Source of the DNA: Variovorax sp. DXTD-1
Lineage (GTDB): Bacteria > Pseudomonadota > Gammaproteobacteria > Burkholderiales > Burkholderiaceae_C
Length of the DNA stretch: 64,000 nt
Direction: 5' to 3'
Assembly (NCBI RefSeq): GCF_003984625.1
Contig: NZ_RWKH01000019.1
Coordinates: 1 to 64,000 of the forward strand
The notes beneath the pieces were generated by a model. That model had not been told where the DNA came from. It made no database searches and saw only the letters and a list, made by a program, of their open reading frames with translations. The position numbers and the translations under genes are program-made. The stretch's first letter is position 1. Each line of letters starts with the position of its first letter. This document shows positions 49,598 through 58,409 of the stretch, piece after piece.

Positions 49598-50851
49598 ATG
49601 TCTTCAACTTCCTCCCCGACAGCCGCCTCTTCCACCAACCTGCGCAGCGATGCCCAGCTGATCGGCCTCGTCGGCCTGGCCCATGCCATCAGCCACTTCA
49701 GCCAACTGATCCTCGCGCCGCTGTTCCCTTGGCTGAAGGACGCGTTCAACGTGAGCTACACCGAACTCGGCGCGGTGCTGACGGTGTTCTTCGTGGTCTC
49801 GTGCATCGTGCAGGCGGCCTCGGGCTTCATCGTCGACAAGCTGGGTCCACGGCCGGTGCTCTTCGTGGGGCTGGGGGCGCTTGCGCTGGCGGCTTTCGGC
49901 TATGCCATGGCCCAGAGCTACTGGATGCTGCTGGCGTGCGCGATCGTGGGCGGCATCGGCAACGGCGTGTTCCATCCGGTCGACTACACGCTCTTCAACC
50001 GCAAGGTCGCGCCAACGCGGCTCGGCCATGCGTATAGCGTGCACGGCATTACCGGGAGCCTGGGCTGGGCACTCGCGCCGGCGTTCGTGGTGCCGATTGC
50101 CATCGCCTTTTCGTGGCGCGTGGCGCTGGCATCGGCGGGTGCACTGGCCATCGTGGTGCTGCTGGTGCTCTGGGCTTACCGCAGCGTGCTGTCGCTCGAT
50201 GTGAAGGCGGTGCAAAAAGCCACCGGCCACGGCGAGCCCGCGCCCATCGGCGGCGAGTTCGATTTCCTGCGCATTCCGGCCGTGTGGATGTGCTTCGGCT
50301 TCTTCTTTTTGTATGCCGTCGTGATCAGCGTGGTCCAGACCTTCGCGCCGGTGGCGGCGGGCCATCTGCACGCGGTGCCGGTGGCGCTGGTGGCGGTTTG
50401 CCTCACGGTGTACATGGTGGCCAGCGCGGCCGGCATGGTGGCGGGCGGCTTTCTGGCTTCCGATCCGTCGCGCTGCGAGCGCATCGTGGGCACCGGCTTC
50501 GGCATTGCGGCCGCCGTGGCGCTGGTGCTGGCCTTTGCGCAGTTTCCGCCGGTGCTGGTGCCGGTGCTGTTCGGCGTGATGGGTTTTGTCTCCGGCGTGG
50601 CCGGGCCTTCGCGCGACCTGTTGGTCAAGCGCTCGACACCGCCCAACGCCACGGGGCGCGTCTACGGCGTGGTATATGCGGGCCTGGACATCGGCCAGGC
50701 GCTGGCGCCGCTGGTGTTCGGCCGGCTCATGGACCATGCCCAGTACACGAGTGTGATCGTCGGCCTTGCGCTGGTGCAGGGCGTGCTGATTGCCAGTGCC
50801 TTCAATGTGACGAAGGTGCGCCGCACGGCACTGGTACCGGCCTCGGCCTGA
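49598..50851 (+). CDS. MFS transporter
   Basis: The 417-residue carrier has 12 predicted membrane segments. Features include LGPRPVLFVGLGALALAAFGYAM, a charged cytosolic loop in the middle (around 210) and YGVVYAGLDIGQALAPLVFGRLMDH. The overall type resembles fosmidomycin-resistance-like or sugar-phosphate MFS proteins. The substrate is unknown. It is paired with the divergent AraC regulator. Confidence 0.88.
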   Translation: MSSTSSPTAASSTNLRSDAQLIGLVGLAHAISHFSQLILAPLFPWLKDAFNVSYTELGAVLTVFFVVSCIVQAASGFIVDKLGPRPVLFVGLGALALAAFGYAMAQSYWMLLACAIVGGIGNGVFHPVDYTLFNRKVAPTRLGHAYSVHGITGSLGWALAPAFVVPIAIAFSWRVALASAGALAIVVLLVLWAYRSVLSLDVKAVQKATGHGEPAPIGGEFDFLRIPAVWMCFGFFFLYAVVISVVQTFAPVAAGHLHAVPVALVAVCLTVYMVASAAGMVAGGFLASDPSRCERIVGTGFGIAAAVALVLAFAQFPPVLVPVLFGVMGFVSGVAGPSRDLLVKRSTPPNATGRVYGVVYAGLDIGQALAPLVFGRLMDHAQYTSVIVGLALVQGVLIASAFNVTKVRRTALVPASA

Positions 50852-50905
50852 CGCTTCGGGCGCCGCCAGCATGCCGGTGCGCATGCGGTCGATATCATCG
50901 GCCGC

Positions 50906-51658
50906 ATGCAGGCCTTGTATGTGTATGTGATCGCCGGTGCCGTGCTGGCGGGCTTTGTGCAGGGCCTCTCTGGCTTTGCCTTCGGCCTGGTGGCCATGTC
51001 GGTCTGGGCCTGGACCCTGGAGCCGCAACTGGCTGCCGTGCTTTCTTTGTTCGGTGCGCTCACCGGCCAGGTGATTGCCGCGGTCACGGTGCGCCGCGCT
51101 TTCGACAGGCATGTGCTGTGGCCCTTCGTGCTGGGCGGGCTGGTCGGCGTGCCTTTCGGCGTGTGGCTGCTGCCGCACCTCGATCTTGTGCTCTTCAAGG
51201 TTTGCCTCGGCGTGCTGCTGGTGCTGTGGTTTCCTGCCATGCTGATGTCGCAGCACCTGCCAAAGGTGACCTTCGGCGGACGGATCGCCGACGGCATCGC
51301 GGGAACCATCGGCGGCGCCATGGCGGGCATCGGCGGCTTCTCGGGCACCATTCCCACGCTCTGGTGCACCTTGCGCGGCTTCCAGCGCGACACGCAGCGC
51401 GCGGTGATTCAGAACTTCAATCTCTCGATGCTGCTGGTGGCGTTTGCCATCCACCTGGCGACCGGCAGCATCGGCCGTTCGACGGTGCCGCTGCTGGGCG
51501 TGGTGGCGCTCGCCGTCGCGGTGCCGGTGCTCTTGGGCGCGCGGCTCTACATCGGCATCAGCGAGGCGGCGTTCCGCAAACTGGTGCTGGGGCTGCTGAC
51601 GGCCTCCGGCGTGGCGATGCTGGCCTCGGGCGTGCCTGCACTGCTGCAGCGCGGCTGA
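50906..51658 (+). CDS. TSUP (TauE/SafE) family membrane transporter
   Basis: The 250-residue protein with about eight membrane segments has the TSUP repeats: VLAGFVQGLSGFAFGLVAMSVWAW at the start and GTIGGAMAGIGGFSGTIPTLWCTL in the second half. TSUP carriers export sulfite, sulfoacetate or organosulfur acids, but many are unassigned. It follows the MFS gene by 54 bases, so both may be under the AraC regulator. Confidence 0.88.
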   Translation: MQALYVYVIAGAVLAGFVQGLSGFAFGLVAMSVWAWTLEPQLAAVLSLFGALTGQVIAAVTVRRAFDRHVLWPFVLGGLVGVPFGVWLLPHLDLVLFKVCLGVLLVLWFPAMLMSQHLPKVTFGGRIADGIAGTIGGAMAGIGGFSGTIPTLWCTLRGFQRDTQRAVIQNFNLSMLLVAFAIHLATGSIGRSTVPLLGVVALAVAVPVLLGARLYIGISEAAFRKLVLGLLTASGVAMLASGVPALLQRG

Positions 51659-51675
51659 GCCGCCGGGTTTCGCCT

Positions 51676-52059
51676 CTACGCAGTGGGCAAAATCTCGCGC
51701 ACGCGCGCCCACGGCCGGCACATCAGCGTGCCGCGCGGTGAGACCACGATGGGCCGCTGCAGCAAGATGGGGTGGGCGACGATGAAGTCGAACAACTGGT
51801 CGTCGGTCCACTTCGGGTCGGCCAGCTTCAGCTCTTCATAAGGCGCTTCCTTCGTGCGCAACAGTTCGCGCGCGCCCATGCCCATGGCCTTTGCCAACTC
51901 GCGCAGCTTCTTCTGCGGCGGCGGTGTTTCCAGGTAGAGAACGATCTCGGGTTCCACGCCGCTCTCGCGGATCAAGCCCAGCACGTTGCGCGACGTGCTG
52001 CAGTTGGGCTTGTGGAAGATGGTCATCGGGTAGGCAGTGGTCGGGGTGCGCGCGGTCAT
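51676..52059 (-). CDS. arsC: Arsenate reductase ArsC, glutaredoxin-coupled
   Basis: The 127-residue thioredoxin-fold protein has the active-site Cys in IFHKPNCSTSRNVLGLI and arginine triad residues in the C-terminal VVSPRGTLMCRP. LRELAKAMGMGARELLRTKE is the usual middle. It would reduce arsenate with glutathione and glutaredoxin; a YffB/Spx-like role is less likely because of the Cys and Arg pattern. An inner ATG at 52026 would give the more usual length. No other ars gene is nearby. It starts 9 bases after the GST gene. Confidence 0.88.
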   Translation of the reverse strand: MTARTPTTAYPMTIFHKPNCSTSRNVLGLIRESGVEPEIVLYLETPPPQKKLRELAKAMGMGARELLRTKEAPYEELKLADPKWTDDQLFDFIVAHPILLQRPIVVSPRGTLMCRPWARVREILPTA

Positions 52060-52068
52060 ACGTCGTCG

Positions 52069-52755
52069 TCAGTCTTTCTGCACCTGCGGGTCCAGCGAAA
52101 AAGGAAAACGCTCCGCCCAAAATTCGGCCAGCCGGGGATCGGCGTCCACGCGCCGCACCACCTGGGCCATGCGCGGTGCCACGCGGTAGAAGCGTTTTCG
52201 ATGCGGCGTCCAGCGCGACAGCACGGTCACATAGAGGTCGAGCATGCTGATCTTCTCGCCGAGCAGGTAGGGCGCGGGTTCGTCGATCTGCGTGTCCATC
52301 AGGTGCCAGCAGTGCGCAATGCGCTCGGCCGAACGTTCGAGCATCGCGGGCTGGGCTGCTGGGTCGGGCGTGAGCCGCGCCGGATCGTCGCGCACCCAGT
52401 ACAGCGAATAGATGGCCGCCGGCAGGTAGACCATCCAGCGCAGATAACGCGCACGCAGCGAATCATTGGGCGCGGGGCAAAGCCCAGCCTCCGGATACCG
52501 ATCGCCAAGCCAGATCAGGATGGCCGCGCTCTCGGTCATCACCTCGCCCGAAGGCAGCACCAGCGCGGGCACCTGGCGCATCGGGTTGATGCCCGACATG
52601 CGCTCGCGCTCGGATTCGCCCTCCCAGGGAGAGACGTCGACGGTATCGACATGCGCACCGATCAGCGTCAGCGCCGCGTGAACGGGCGTGGCGCCAGAAC
52701 CGGGCGCACCGTAGAGGGTGTAGCGGTCGTTCGAAGGAGCGGATGTGGTGGTCAT
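52069..52755 (-). CDS. Glutathione S-transferase family protein
   Basis: The 228-residue protein has an N-terminal thioredoxin-like domain (YTLYGAPGSGATPVHAALTL, QVPALVLPSGEVMTESAAILIWL) with the cis-Pro and Glu-Ser for glutathione. The helical C-terminal domain contains YLLGEKISMLDLYVTVLSRW. Class cannot be assigned with confidence. It lies just upstream of arsC, so the two may be one transcript. Confidence 0.92.
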   Translation of the reverse strand: MTTTSAPSNDRYTLYGAPGSGATPVHAALTLIGAHVDTVDVSPWEGESERERMSGINPMRQVPALVLPSGEVMTESAAILIWLGDRYPEAGLCPAPNDSLRARYLRWMVYLPAAIYSLYWVRDDPARLTPDPAAQPAMLERSAERIAHCWHLMDTQIDEPAPYLLGEKISMLDLYVTVLSRWTPHRKRFYRVAPRMAQVVRRVDADPRLAEFWAERFPFSLDPQVQKD

Positions 52756-52787
52756 CCGCCCAGATTACTGCAGCTGTGTGCCGGTTG

Positions 52788-53300
52788 TCACGCGGCCAGC
52801 AGCGCGTCGACCTTCTTCAGGCCTTCGAGCGTTTTCACGCAGGCTTCGGCCACTTCAGTGCCCTTGACGGCGAAATGGCGGTGGAAGTATTTGCGGTGCT
52901 CCACGTGCTCGTGGAAATGGTGCGGCGTGAGCACGGCCGAGAAAATCGGCACGTCGGTTTCGAGCTGCACGGACATCAGCGTGCTGACCACGGTGCTGGC
53001 CACGAACTCATGGCGGTAGATGCCGCCGTCCACCACCAGTGCGCAGCCCACGATGGCGGCGTACTTGCCCGAATTGGCGAGCCGCTTGGCGTGCAGCGGA
53101 ATCTCGAAGGCGCCGGGCACATCGAACACGTCGATGAGGTCGCGCGGCACGCCGAGCCGTTCCATTTCGGCAAGGAAGGCATCGCGTGCCTGGTGGACGA
53201 TGTCGGAATGCCACTGCGCCTCGACAAAAGCGATGCGCTCGCCGCGCGGATTGCCCGACGCGTCGATGGCAGAAAGGGGAAGGTCGTTGATCTGACTCAT
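52788..53300 (-). CDS. ribH: 6,7-Dimethyl-8-ribityllumazine synthase, RibH2-like
   Basis: The 170-residue lumazine synthase makes the penultimate riboflavin precursor. FVEAQWHSDIVHQARDAF, FDVPGAFEIPLHAKRLA and CALVVDGGIYRHEFVAS are family segments. The His-rich VLTPHHFHEHVEHRKYFHRHF is typical of type-II (RibH2, Brucella-like) enzymes rather than the main RibH. It is preceded by an FMN riboswitch, so expression falls when FMN is high. No other rib gene is adjacent. Confidence 0.93.
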   Translation of the reverse strand: MSQINDLPLSAIDASGNPRGERIAFVEAQWHSDIVHQARDAFLAEMERLGVPRDLIDVFDVPGAFEIPLHAKRLANSGKYAAIVGCALVVDGGIYRHEFVASTVVSTLMSVQLETDVPIFSAVLTPHHFHEHVEHRKYFHRHFAVKGTEVAEACVKTLEGLKKVDALLAA

Positions 53301-53413
53301 GGTGTGCCTCTTGAAAGCAGGTTTCCTGAATCAGGGCGCACGAAACCGCACGCCAGACCGCGCGCCATTGCACCGGAGACGGCAAAGCGCGCGGGCCAGC
53401 CCGCATTTTCGCG

Positions 53414-53579
53414 CTCTCTTTCATCCGGACTATGACCGTCGGCTTCGGAATTGCACCGAGATCTGCTGACCCCGCAGCCTGTTTGTTGCAGGCCGCGGGC
53501 GCTCGCGGGCTCGTGCAGTTCCTCTCTCGAAGAAGCCGCCATTACCGCCGGTGGGGAGTTTCACCCCGCCCTGAGAACG
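53414..53579 (-). ncRNA. FMN riboswitch (RFN element) controlling ribH
   Basis: On the minus strand the RFN core is easily read: TTCTCAGGGCGGGGTGAAA, CCCCACCGGCGGTA, AGCCCGCGAGCGCC, GGTCAGCAGAT, and AGCCGACGGTCATAGTCCGG then ATGAAAGA. All helices P1-P6 can be drawn. It lies 114 bases before the ribH ATG. FMN binding would stop transcription or translation of ribH. A GC-rich hairpin (53583-53605) just precedes it. Confidence 0.96.
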
Positions 53580-53698
53580 CTTGCCGCCCGGCATGCCCGG
53601 GCGGCGGGGCGATTCTAGGAGCGGGCGGCGGCGCGGGTTGTCGCACGTGCGCCAGACCTTCCGCAGCGCGGGGGATTTTCTTTGCAGGCGACCGCGTG

Positions 53699-54790
53699 TC
53701 AGCGCTTGGCGAGGAACTGCGTCATGCGCTGCAGTTCGTCGTCCAGCGCCGCACTGAAGTCAGCATTGCGCGGCTTGCGGTCGACATAGCCGAACGAAGG
53801 CTGCAACCGGCCTTCGGGTGCAGTGACGTTGGCCCAGCCTATGACTCGGTCGTGCCAAAGCAGCGGCAGCGCGTAGTAGCCGAACTGCCGCTTCGGCGCC
53901 GGCGTGTAGGCCTCGAACTTGTATGTCCAACCCCACAGCAGCTCGAAGCGGCGGCGGTCCCACACCACGGGGTCGAACGGTGCGAGCAGGCGCACTTCAT
54001 CATCAGGCGCGTGGCGGCGCGAGGCCGGGTTCTCGCCGGCCGGCCAGTACCAGATGGTGCCGTCGATGCGGCAGCTTGCAAGCTCTTCACGCGCAAGGCG
54101 CAGCGCCGCCTGCGTCTGCGCCGAGAGATGCGGCGCGCCGTAGCCGAGCAGCCGCACTAGGTAGGTCAGGCTGGCGGCGGGCAGCGGTGCGTATTTGCGC
54201 ACCACCAAGTCGATGAGCGCGGCGGCCCTCTGCGCGCGGCCAGCGGGGCTTTCATCGGCGGGCGCATGCGTGACGGCCTCGTAGACGCGCGTGCCGCTGT
54301 CGCGCCGCACCACGCGCAGCATGCCGCGATAGTGCAGGCCGTCCAGCAGCCGCGTCGTCGCATTGCTGGAGCCGCCCCAGTAGTTCTTGACGCTGCCATG
54401 GGCAAAGTGCTGTTCGACTTCACGCGGATGCATCGGCCCGCGCTCGCGCACGAAGGCCAGCACATCGGCTGCCTTGCGGCGGGTGTCCGCGTCCCATGGC
54501 TGCCTGGGTTCACGCGGATGCATCAGCGCCAGATGCTCGCGCGGAAGGAAGCCGTAGTTGACGAGACAGTCTTCCTCAATGGCCAGCCGCGTGTAGCGGC
54601 TTTCAAGATCGCCTGCGCGGTAGTCCTTCACGCGATGGCGCAGCGTCAGGTCCTGCGCACGCGCGGGGGCGCGGATCGGGTCGGCTTGTACGAAGCCGAG
54701 TTGACGGATCGCGCCGGGCAGGGTGGTGGGCTTGAAGAGCGTGCGGGCAATTGCATAGCGACGCAGGTCGTCGAGGGTCGGGGTAGCCAT
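53699..54790 (-). CDS. AlkZ/YcaQ-like DNA glycosylase (winged-helix family)
   Basis: The 363-residue protein matches the HTH_42/DUF1006 family of crosslink-repair glycosylases. The N-terminal part begins LDDLRRYAIARTLF and has the catalytic Gln-x-Asp in LGFVQADPIRAPARAQ, as in the YcaQ (AlkX) type rather than the QxQ of AlkZ. WDRRRFELLWGWTYKFEAYTP and YALPLLWHDRVIGWANV are family motifs. ATG at 54790. It would remove bulky or crosslinked alkylated bases. Confidence 0.85.
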   Translation of the reverse strand: MATPTLDDLRRYAIARTLFKPTTLPGAIRQLGFVQADPIRAPARAQDLTLRHRVKDYRAGDLESRYTRLAIEEDCLVNYGFLPREHLALMHPREPRQPWDADTRRKAADVLAFVRERGPMHPREVEQHFAHGSVKNYWGGSSNATTRLLDGLHYRGMLRVVRRDSGTRVYEAVTHAPADESPAGRAQRAAALIDLVVRKYAPLPAASLTYLVRLLGYGAPHLSAQTQAALRLAREELASCRIDGTIWYWPAGENPASRRHAPDDEVRLLAPFDPVVWDRRRFELLWGWTYKFEAYTPAPKRQFGYYALPLLWHDRVIGWANVTAPEGRLQPSFGYVDRKPRNADFSAALDDELQRMTQFLAKR

Positions 54791-54855
54791 GGGCGAATTG
54801 CAGCACAAGTGGCTGTTTTTCGTAGCGCTGCTGTTCAGGGATGCGCACCCGCCGA

Positions 54856-55069
54856 CGGGGTACCTTTCTCCGCGAATGTCCCCCGGCCTGCGGCCTCCTC
54901 CTTTATTTCGCTGCGCAAGGCACCCCATCGACGGGTGCGTTGGGCGGAGCCGTGGTTGATCAGCGAAACACCAGCAGCGTGCCCCAGTGCACAGGGCATC
55001 GGGTGCTCCCCGCAGCGAAATAAAGGAGGAGGGCGAAGCCCGGGGGACATTCGCGGAGGGGAGTACCCG
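54856..55069. repeat. Large imperfect inverted repeat (about 70-bp arms)
   Basis: The arm 54856-54925 is repeated inverted at 55000-55069. Perfect matches of 19 bp (54868-54886 with 55040-55058) and 22 bp (54894-54915 with 55011-55032) are embedded in it. The 74-bp centre is not repeated. It lies between the glycosylase and isomerase-like genes. No transposase is present. It looks like a dispersed palindromic element or a non-autonomous mobile unit. The rest of 54791-55110 holds nothing else. Confidence 0.85.
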
Positions 55070-55110
55070 ATGGCCTTGGCACTCGCCCAGAACAGAAGCC
55101 CGACCAGAAC

Positions 55111-55989
55111 TCAAACAGCCTGCTTATGCCGCTCGATACACACATCAAGCGTCTCGTCACCGCTCCGCTGCCACCAGTCGAGGTTCGAAAAGATCTCGAC
55201 TTCGCTGAACCCCGCAAAGCCCGCCTCTTCGACCCAGCCCCGGATTTTCTTGAGTTCCACGACGCCGTCGCCCATCATCCCGCGGTCAGACAGCAAGTCG
55301 CGTGTCGGCGTGAGCCAGTCGCAGACGTGGTACGCCAGCAGACGCTCGCGGCCGGCGCGGGCGATCTGCTGCTGCAGCTTCGGATCCCACCAAACGTGAT
55401 AGATGTCCAGCGCCACGCCCAGCATGCCGCTCTTGCCCGCGTCGAGTTCGTCGCAAATATCGAGCGCATGTTCGAGCGTGTTGATGCACGCGCGGTCGGC
55501 CGCCTGCATCGGGTGCAGGGGCTCTATGGCGAGCGGCATGCCGACTTCGCGGGCGTACTCCAGCGAGGCGGCGATGCCGTCGCGCACTTCGCCGCGCGCA
55601 CGGCCGATGTCCTTGTAGGCCGCTTTGTCGTCGAGCGCGCCGGGCAGCGCGCCGACCACCAGAACCAGGCAGGGCGCATTCAGCGTCTTGGCCTCGTCGA
55701 TGGCGCGGCGGTTGTCCTCGAGCGCGGCCTTCAGGCCCGCCGCATCGGGCGCGGGGAAGAAGCCGCCGCGGCAGTAGCCCGAGAGGCCAATGCCGTGAGC
55801 CTTCAACTGCTTCGCGATCTTGTCGAGCCCGACGGCAGCCACCTGGTCGCGCCAGGGGCTGATCGCGTGAATGCCGCGTTCGGCGCACTGGTCGATGATG
55901 CGGTCCAGCGGCACCTCGGTGCCCGACTGCTTGCGAATGGTCGCCGTGTTGATCGATAGCCAGTCGTGGTTCTGCGAGAAATCGCGCAT
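55111..55989 (-). CDS. Sugar phosphate isomerase/epimerase-like TIM barrel
   Basis: The 292-residue protein of the AP-endonuclease-2/xylose-isomerase-like TIM-barrel family has an N-terminal LSINTATIRKQ strand and HAISPWRDQVAAVGLDKIA. Metal-site features are PLAIEPLHPM (Glu), LDIYHVWWDP (Asp, His) and SEVEIFSN (Glu). The reaction is likely an isomerisation, epimerisation or dehydration of a sugar or polyol. It is the last gene of a four-gene operon, 8 bases after DUF993. The specific substrate is unknown. Confidence 0.85.
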   Translation of the reverse strand: MRDFSQNHDWLSINTATIRKQSGTEVPLDRIIDQCAERGIHAISPWRDQVAAVGLDKIAKQLKAHGIGLSGYCRGGFFPAPDAAGLKAALEDNRRAIDEAKTLNAPCLVLVVGALPGALDDKAAYKDIGRARGEVRDGIAASLEYAREVGMPLAIEPLHPMQAADRACINTLEHALDICDELDAGKSGMLGVALDIYHVWWDPKLQQQIARAGRERLLAYHVCDWLTPTRDLLSDRGMMGDGVVELKKIRGWVEEAGFAGFSEVEIFSNLDWWQRSGDETLDVCIERHKQAV

Positions 55990-55997
55990 GAACTTGC

Positions 55998-57185
55998 TCA
56001 GCCTTCCACGCCGTGCAAGGCCAGCAGCGTCTTCATGCGCCGCACGGCCAGCTCCGGCTGCTCCAGCAGGTTGGCCGCATCGGCCAGCCGGAACAGCTCG
56101 GCAAAGTGCGGCAGCGAGCGCGTGCTCTGCTGGCCGCCGACCATGGTGAAGTGCTTCTGGTGGCCGTTGAGCCAGGCCATGAACACCACGCCGGTCTTGT
56201 AGAAGCGCGTGGGCGCCGCAAAGATGTGGCGCGACAGCGGCACCGTGGGGCCGAGAATCGCGTGGAACTTCTCGGTGTTGCCTTGGGCCAGTGCGCCCAG
56301 CGCCGCACTCGCGGCCGGTGCAATGGCGTCGAAGATGCCCAGCAGTGCGTCGCTCTTGCCGTGCGTCGGCTCGCTGCCGAAGCCGTCGCCGGCAATCAGC
56401 TCGGCGTAGTTGAAGTCGTCGCCGGTGTACATGCGAACACCTGCCGGCAGGCGGCGGCGCATCGCAATTTCCTTGTCCTTGTCGAGCAGCGAGATCTTGA
56501 TGCCGTCCACCTTGTGCGGATGCGCGGCAATCACGGCAAGCGCCGTGTCCATTGCGGCGTTCACATCCTTGTTGCCCCAGTAGCCCGCGAGGGCCGGATC
56601 GAACATGTCTCCCAGCCAATGCAGCACCACCGGTTGCTTTGCCTGCGAGAGGATGCGGTCGTACACGCGCTCATAGTCGGCCGGGCTCTTCGCCACGCGG
56701 GCGAGGGCGCGGCTGGCCATGACGATCAGCTTGCCGCCAAGCGCCTCGATGGCGGCCATCTGCTCTTCATAGCCGCGGATCACGTCGTCGACGCTCTTCA
56801 CGTCGTCGATGTTCAGGTGGTCGGTGCCGCAGCCGGAGGCCACCAGCGCGCCGGGCACGTCCTTCGCCGCGTCGAGCGAACGGCGAATCAATTCGAGCGA
56901 AGTCGGCCAGTCCAGGCCCATGCCGCGCTGCGCGGTGTCCATGGCTTCGGCCACGCCCAGGCCCAGCGAGAACAGGTGGCGGCGGTAGGCGATGGTGGTG
57001 TCCCAGTCGACTGCGGCCTGCAGCCACGGGTCCACCGCGGCCAGCGGATCGGCCACCACGTGCGCGGCCGAATAGGCGATGCGGTTGAACTTGACGCCCG
57101 CTTCGGGCTTGACCGGCGCGGTGCCGCGCAAGGCATACGGTGCGAGCGAGCCGCTCGCGGTGGGAAGGGTCAGCGAAAGTGCCAT
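55998..57185 (-). CDS. DUF993 protein, aldolase-like TIM barrel
   Basis: The 395-residue protein of DUF993 is distantly like the DapA/N-acetylneuraminate lyase superfamily. FNRIAYSAAHVVADPLA near the start, HLNIDDVKSVDDVIRGYEEQM, PVVLHWLGDMFDPALAGYWG and HKVDGIKISLLDKDKEIA can be seen. The lysine in GIKISLL is a plausible Schiff-base residue. No function is firmly known for the family. It is flanked by Gfo/Idh (10 bases) and isomerase-like (8 bases) genes, suggesting C-C cleavage in the same pathway. Confidence 0.8.
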   Translation of the reverse strand: MALSLTLPTASGSLAPYALRGTAPVKPEAGVKFNRIAYSAAHVVADPLAAVDPWLQAAVDWDTTIAYRRHLFSLGLGVAEAMDTAQRGMGLDWPTSLELIRRSLDAAKDVPGALVASGCGTDHLNIDDVKSVDDVIRGYEEQMAAIEALGGKLIVMASRALARVAKSPADYERVYDRILSQAKQPVVLHWLGDMFDPALAGYWGNKDVNAAMDTALAVIAAHPHKVDGIKISLLDKDKEIAMRRRLPAGVRMYTGDDFNYAELIAGDGFGSEPTHGKSDALLGIFDAIAPAASAALGALAQGNTEKFHAILGPTVPLSRHIFAAPTRFYKTGVVFMAWLNGHQKHFTMVGGQQSTRSLPHFAELFRLADAANLLEQPELAVRRMKTLLALHGVEG

Positions 57186-57195
57186 GCTGCCTGCC

Positions 57196-58359
57196 TCAGA
57201 CCTTCAGCGCGGGCACGTCGATCCAGCGGCGTTCCTTCCACGACTCGAGCGCGGCTTCGACCAGCTGCACGCCCTTGGCGCCTTCGGGCAGTGTCCACTT
57301 GTAGGGCTCGTTCTCGACCACGTGGCGAATGAAGTGCTCCCACTGGATCTTGAAGCCGTTGTCGTACACCTGCGAATCCGGAATCTCCTGCCACTGGTCG
57401 AAGAAATTCATCATCTGTTTTTCGTCCGGGTTCCACACGGGGCGCGGCGTGGCGACGCGGGACTGGGCGCGGCAGCTCGAGAGGCCCGCGACGGCCGAGC
57501 CGTCGGTGCCGTCGACGTGGAAGGTCACGAGGTCGTCGCGGCGAACGCGTGTGACCCAGCTCATGTTGATCTGCGCGATGACCGGCTCGCCGTTGTGGCC
57601 GGTGAGTTCGCAGGTGGCGTAGGCGGCGTCGTCGGCGGTGGCCTCATAGGGCTTGCCGGCTTCGTCCCAGCGCTTGGGAATGTGGGTCGCGCCCAGGCAA
57701 GACACCGACTTGACCTCGCCGAACAGGTTGTCCAGCACATAGCGCCAGTGGCACATCATGTCCAGGATCATGCCGCCGCCGTCTTCCTTGCGGTAGTTCC
57801 AGCTCGGGCGCTGAATGGGCTGCAGGTCGCCCTCGAACACCCAGTAGCCGAACTCCAGGCGCACGCTGAGCATGCGGCCGAAGAAGCCCGCGCGGCGCAG
57901 CATGTCGAGCTTGCGCAGCCCCGGCAGAAAGAGCTTGTCCTGCACGGCGCCGTGCTTGAGGCCGGAGCCTTCGGCCAGGCGGGCGATTTCCACCGCTTCG
58001 TTCAGGTTGGTGGCAATCGGCTTCTCGCAGTACACATGCTTGCCGGCGCGGATGGCCTTGGCCAGCAGCGTGGGGCGCATTTGCGTGGTGCCGGCGTCGA
58101 AGAAGATGGTGTCTTCCTTGTTGGCCAGCGCCGCGTCCAGGTCTGTGCCCCAGCGGGCGATGTTGTGCGTCTTGGCAAGCGCTTCCATCTTCTCGGCGTT
58201 GCGGCCGATGAGGATCGGGTCGGGCATGACCTTGTCGCCGTTCGACAGCGTGACGCCGCCTTGCGCGCGGATCGCGCAGATCGAGCGGATCAGATGCTGG
58301 TTCATGCCCATGCGTCCGGTGACGCCGTGCATGATGATTCCGAGTCGTTGTGTAGCCAT
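57196..58359 (-). CDS. Gfo/Idh/MocA-family NAD(P)-dependent oxidoreductase
   Basis: The 387-residue dehydrogenase has the N-terminal Rossmann strand [33 protein letters not shown] with the catalytic EKP lysine, and [17 protein letters not shown] with Asp-x3-His. These mark oxidoreductases of sugars, inositols and their derivatives. The N-terminal GVTGRMG deviates from the usual GxGxxG. It lies 50 bases after the Bug gene and 10 before DUF993. Its substrate is probably a sugar or cyclitol. Confidence 0.88.
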   Translation of the reverse strand: MATQRLGIIMHGVTGRMGMNQHLIRSICAIRAQGGVTLSNGDKVMPDPILIGRNAEKMEALAKTHNIARWGTDLDAALANKEDTIFFDAGTTQMRPTLLAKAIRAGKHVYCEKPIATNLNEAVEIARLAEGSGLKHGAVQDKLFLPGLRKLDMLRRAGFFGRMLSVRLEFGYWVFEGDLQPIQRPSWNYRKEDGGGMILDMMCHWRYVLDNLFGEVKSVSCLGATHIPKRWDEAGKPYEATADDAAYATCELTGHNGEPVIAQINMSWVTRVRRDDLVTFHVDGTDGSAVAGLSSCRAQSRVATPRPVWNPDEKQMMNFFDQWQEIPDSQVYDNGFKIQWEHFIRHVVENEPYKWTLPEGAKGVQLVEAALESWKERRWIDVPALKV

Positions 58360-58409
58360 GTCTTCAGCCGAAAAAGTTGGAAGGAGAGGAAGAGAAAGGA
58401 AAGGGCGGA

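Noticed and set aside
49604-51811. 735-codon open frame opposite the MFS and TSUP genes
   Set aside because: It is dominated by His, Arg and Gln from reversed membrane codons and has no domain.
53583-53605. GC-rich hairpin upstream of the FMN riboswitch as terminator
   Set aside because: It precedes the riboswitch and has no T-run on either strand. It may be part of the leader.
54841-55050. Short frames inside the inverted repeat as small genes
   Set aside because: They arise from the repeat arms in several frames, lack ribosome-binding sites and have no family similarity.
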